From the NCBI GenBank assembly GCA_001303545.1, contig LJUA01000071.1, positions 1-7,722 on the forward strand: DNA of 7,722 nt, in the 5' to 3' direction. The stretch comes from Dehalococcoidia bacterium SM23_28_2 (GTDB taxonomy: Bacteria > Chloroflexota > Dehalococcoidia > SM23-28-2). The notes below the pieces were generated by a model that saw only the letters and a list, made by a program, of their open reading frames with translations, ran no database searches and was not told the DNA's origin. The position numbers were made by a program, and so were the translations under genes. Numbering within the stretch: position 1 is the first letter of the stretch; each line of letters begins with the position of its first letter. Positions 6,068-7,722 of this stretch are shown piece after piece.

Positions 6068-7722
6068 ATGGGCGACGAGCCTGGCCCTCGCATCCGTACC
6101 AGCGACGACATCGAGGTCTCCACCTATCTGGAGATCGCCCGTCAGCGCGAGGGCGAGCAGCCCGCGGCGGCCACACCGGCGGCCGTCCCTACCCGCCCGG
6201 AGACGGTGGTCGTCCTCGACTTCGGCTCGCAATACAGCATGCTCATCGCCCGCCGTGTACGCGAGTGCAACGTCTACTGCGAGGTCCTGCCCCATGATGC
6301 CCCCTGGCGGAAGGTGAAACGCCTTCAGCCCAAGGGCTTCATCCTCTCCGGCGGCCCGGCCAGCGTCTACGGCGAGAACGCCCCCCTGGCGCAGCCCTAC
6401 GTCTTCGAGAGCGGCCTGCCCGTGCTGGGCATCTGCTACGGTATGCAGGCCCTCGTCCACCAGTTGGGCGGGCGGGTGTCCCCCGGCGACAGACAGGAGT
6501 ACGGCCACAGCATCATCTACCAGGGCGTCCGCGATGCGCCCATCTTCGAGGGCCTTCCCCCCAGCATGCCCGTCTGGATGAGCCACGCCGATCGAGTCGT
6601 GGACCTGCCGCCCGGCTTCCGCGCCCTGGCCCACTCCGACAACTCGCCGGTGGCCGTGATGGGCAACGACCGCGGGATCATCGGCCTCCAGTTTCACCCG
6701 GAGGTGGTGCACACCCCCCACGGCAAGACCATCCTGCGTAACTTCCTGTACAATGTCTGCGGCTGCCACGGCGACTGGACGGCTGCCAGCTTCATCGAGG
6801 AGAGCATCCGCAGCATCCGCCAGCAGGTGGGCGACGGCCACGTCATCTGCGCCCTCTCCGGCGGCGTCGACTCGGCGGTGACCGCCGCCCTCGTCCACCG
6901 AGCGGTGGGCGAACAGCTCACCTGCATCTTCGTGAACAACGGCCTGCTGCGCCGCGAGGAGCCGGAGCGGGTGGTGGAGACCTTCCGCCGCCACATGAAG
7001 ATCAACCTGATTTACGTGGACGCCCGCGACCACTTCATGGCCTGCCTGGACGGCGTGGCCAGCCCGGAGGCCAAGCGGAAGATGGTGGGCGAGGAGTTCA
7101 TCCGCGTGTTCGAGTCCGAGGCCCGCAAGCTGGGCAAGGTGGACTTCATCGCCCAGGGCACGACCTACCCCGACGTCATCGAGAGCGCCGCCGGCTCCGG
7201 CGCCGCCGCCAAGATCAAGAGCCATCACAACGTCGGCGGCCTGCCGGCCAAGATGCGCCTCAGACTCATCGAGCCGCTGCGCTATCTGTTCAAGGACGAG
7301 GTGCGCAGGGTGGGCCTCGCCCTCGGCCTGCCGGAGATGATGGTCTACCGCCAGCCGTTCCCCGGGCCGGGCCTGGCCATTCGGGTCATCGGCGAGCTGA
7401 GCCGCGATAGGCTGGAGGCCCTGCGCGCCGCCGACTGGATCGTGATGAACGAGATCAAGAAGGCCGACCTCTACCGAGAGCTGTGGCAGGTGTTCGCCAT
7501 CCTCACCGACAGCCGCAGCGTGGGGGTGATGGGCGATGCCCGCACCTACGGCCACGTGGTCTGCCTGCGGGCGGTGACCGCGGAGGACGCCATGACCGCC
7601 GACTGGGCGCGCCTGCCCTACGACGTGCTGGCCCGCATCTCCAGCCGCATCGTCAACGAGGTGCCGGGCGTCAACCGCGTGGTCTACGACATCACCTCCA
7701 AACCGCCGGGGACCATCGAGTG
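6068..7722 (+). CDS. guaA: GMP synthase (glutamine-hydrolysing), 3' end cut by the window edge
   Basis: Converts XMP to GMP using glutamine and ATP, the last step of guanine nucleotide synthesis, in the cytosol. The frame is open from the ATG to the edge with 551 full codons. It ends in KPPGTIE plus the bases tg, matching the common PPATIEWE terminus, so only about two codons and a stop are missing. Order: a 44-residue extension rich in Ala, Pro and charged residues; class I glutamine amidotransferase domain (about 46-232) with LDFGSQY (50-56), GICYGMQ (121-127, nucleophile Cys123), MSHADRV (171-177) and QFHPEVVHTPHG (208-219, His210 and Glu212); PP-loop ATP pyrophosphatase with ALSGGVDSAV (262-271); then RQPFPGPGLAIRV (428-440) and the C-terminal dimerisation domain. 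Cys123 equals E. coli Cys86, so the protein is about 37 residues longer at the N-terminus. The extension has the G/C-rich third positions of a real coding region. A start at 6059 (GTG) is possible. It is transcribed divergently from tsaC. Confidence 0.96.
   Translation, partial: MGDEPGPRIRTSDDIEVSTYLEIARQREGEQPAAATPAAVPTRPETVVVLDFGSQYSMLIARRVRECNVYCEVLPHDAPWRKVKRLQPKGFILSGGPASVYGENAPLAQPYVFESGLPVLGICYGMQALVHQLGGRVSPGDRQEYGHSIIYQGVRDAPIFEGLPPSMPVWMSHADRVVDLPPGFRALAHSDNSPVAVMGNDRGIIGLQFHPEVVHTPHGKTILRNFLYNVCGCHGDWTAASFIEESIRSIRQQVGDGHVICALSGGVDSAVTAALVHRAVGEQLTCIFVNNGLLRREEPERVVETFRRHMKINLIYVDARDHFMACLDGVASPEAKRKMVGEEFIRVFESEARKLGKVDFIAQGTTYPDVIESAAGSGAAAKIKSHHNVGGLPAKMRLRLIEPLRYLFKDEVRRVGLALGLPEMMVYRQPFPGPGLAIRVIGELSRDRLEALRAADWIVMNEIKKADLYRELWQVFAILTDSRSVGVMGDARTYGHVVCLRAVTAEDAMTADWARLPYDVLARISSRIVNEVPGVNRVVYDITSKPPGTIE

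Noticed and set aside
6035..7555. A 506-codon open frame on the minus strand opposite guaA
   Set aside because: It is antisense to a clear GuaA. The translation is rich in His, Ala, Gly, Val and Asp, as expected from the complement of GC-rich codons, and shows no domain motif or SD.

Overview
This 7.7 kb window is gene-dense, GC-rich bacterial chromosomal DNA. Nearly every base belongs to one of six genes in two divergent transcription units. No mobile element, CRISPR array, tRNA or rRNA is visible. High GC, strong G/C preference at third codon positions, and an archaeal-type (ApgM) phosphoglycerate mutase directly behind phosphoglycerate kinase fit a GC-rich member of the Chloroflexota (Dehalococcoidia or Thermomicrobia-like) or a similar deep-branching bacterium. 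This placement is an inference from gene content and is not certain.

The minus-strand unit reads from about 5950 down to 6. It encodes threonylcarbamoyl-AMP synthase (TsaC/YrdC/Sua5 family, 5294-5929), ribose-5-phosphate isomerase B (4817-5254), a membrane-anchored penicillin-acylase-family Ntn hydrolase (2416-4806), phosphoglycerate kinase (1220-2404) and 2,3-bisphosphoglycerate-independent phosphoglycerate mutase of the ApgM type (6-1208). The last four genes lie 10 to 39 bp from the gene before them. At the three distal junctions the Shine-Dalgarno (SD) sequence of the next gene overlaps the stop codon of the previous one. The unit therefore looks like one translationally coupled operon joining a tRNA-modification enzyme, a pentose-phosphate isomerase, a secreted or anchored amidase, and two consecutive enzymes of lower glycolysis.

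The plus strand carries guaA (GMP synthase) from 6068 to the window edge. Its reading frame is open at the edge and the last codons match the usual GuaA C-terminus, so only about two codons and the stop are missing. It has an N-terminal extension of about 37 residues compared with the E. coli enzyme.

The 138 bp divergent intergenic region (5930-6067) holds a probable extended -10 promoter for each direction. The tsaC promoter lies so close to its ATG, with no SD, that the message may be nearly leaderless. This is mostly a housekeeping region and I see no clear previously undescribed system. The points most worth checking are the anchored Ntn hydrolase inside a central-carbon operon, an Asp-to-Glu change in the PGK nucleotide/metal loop, the GuaA extension and the near-leaderless tsaC start.
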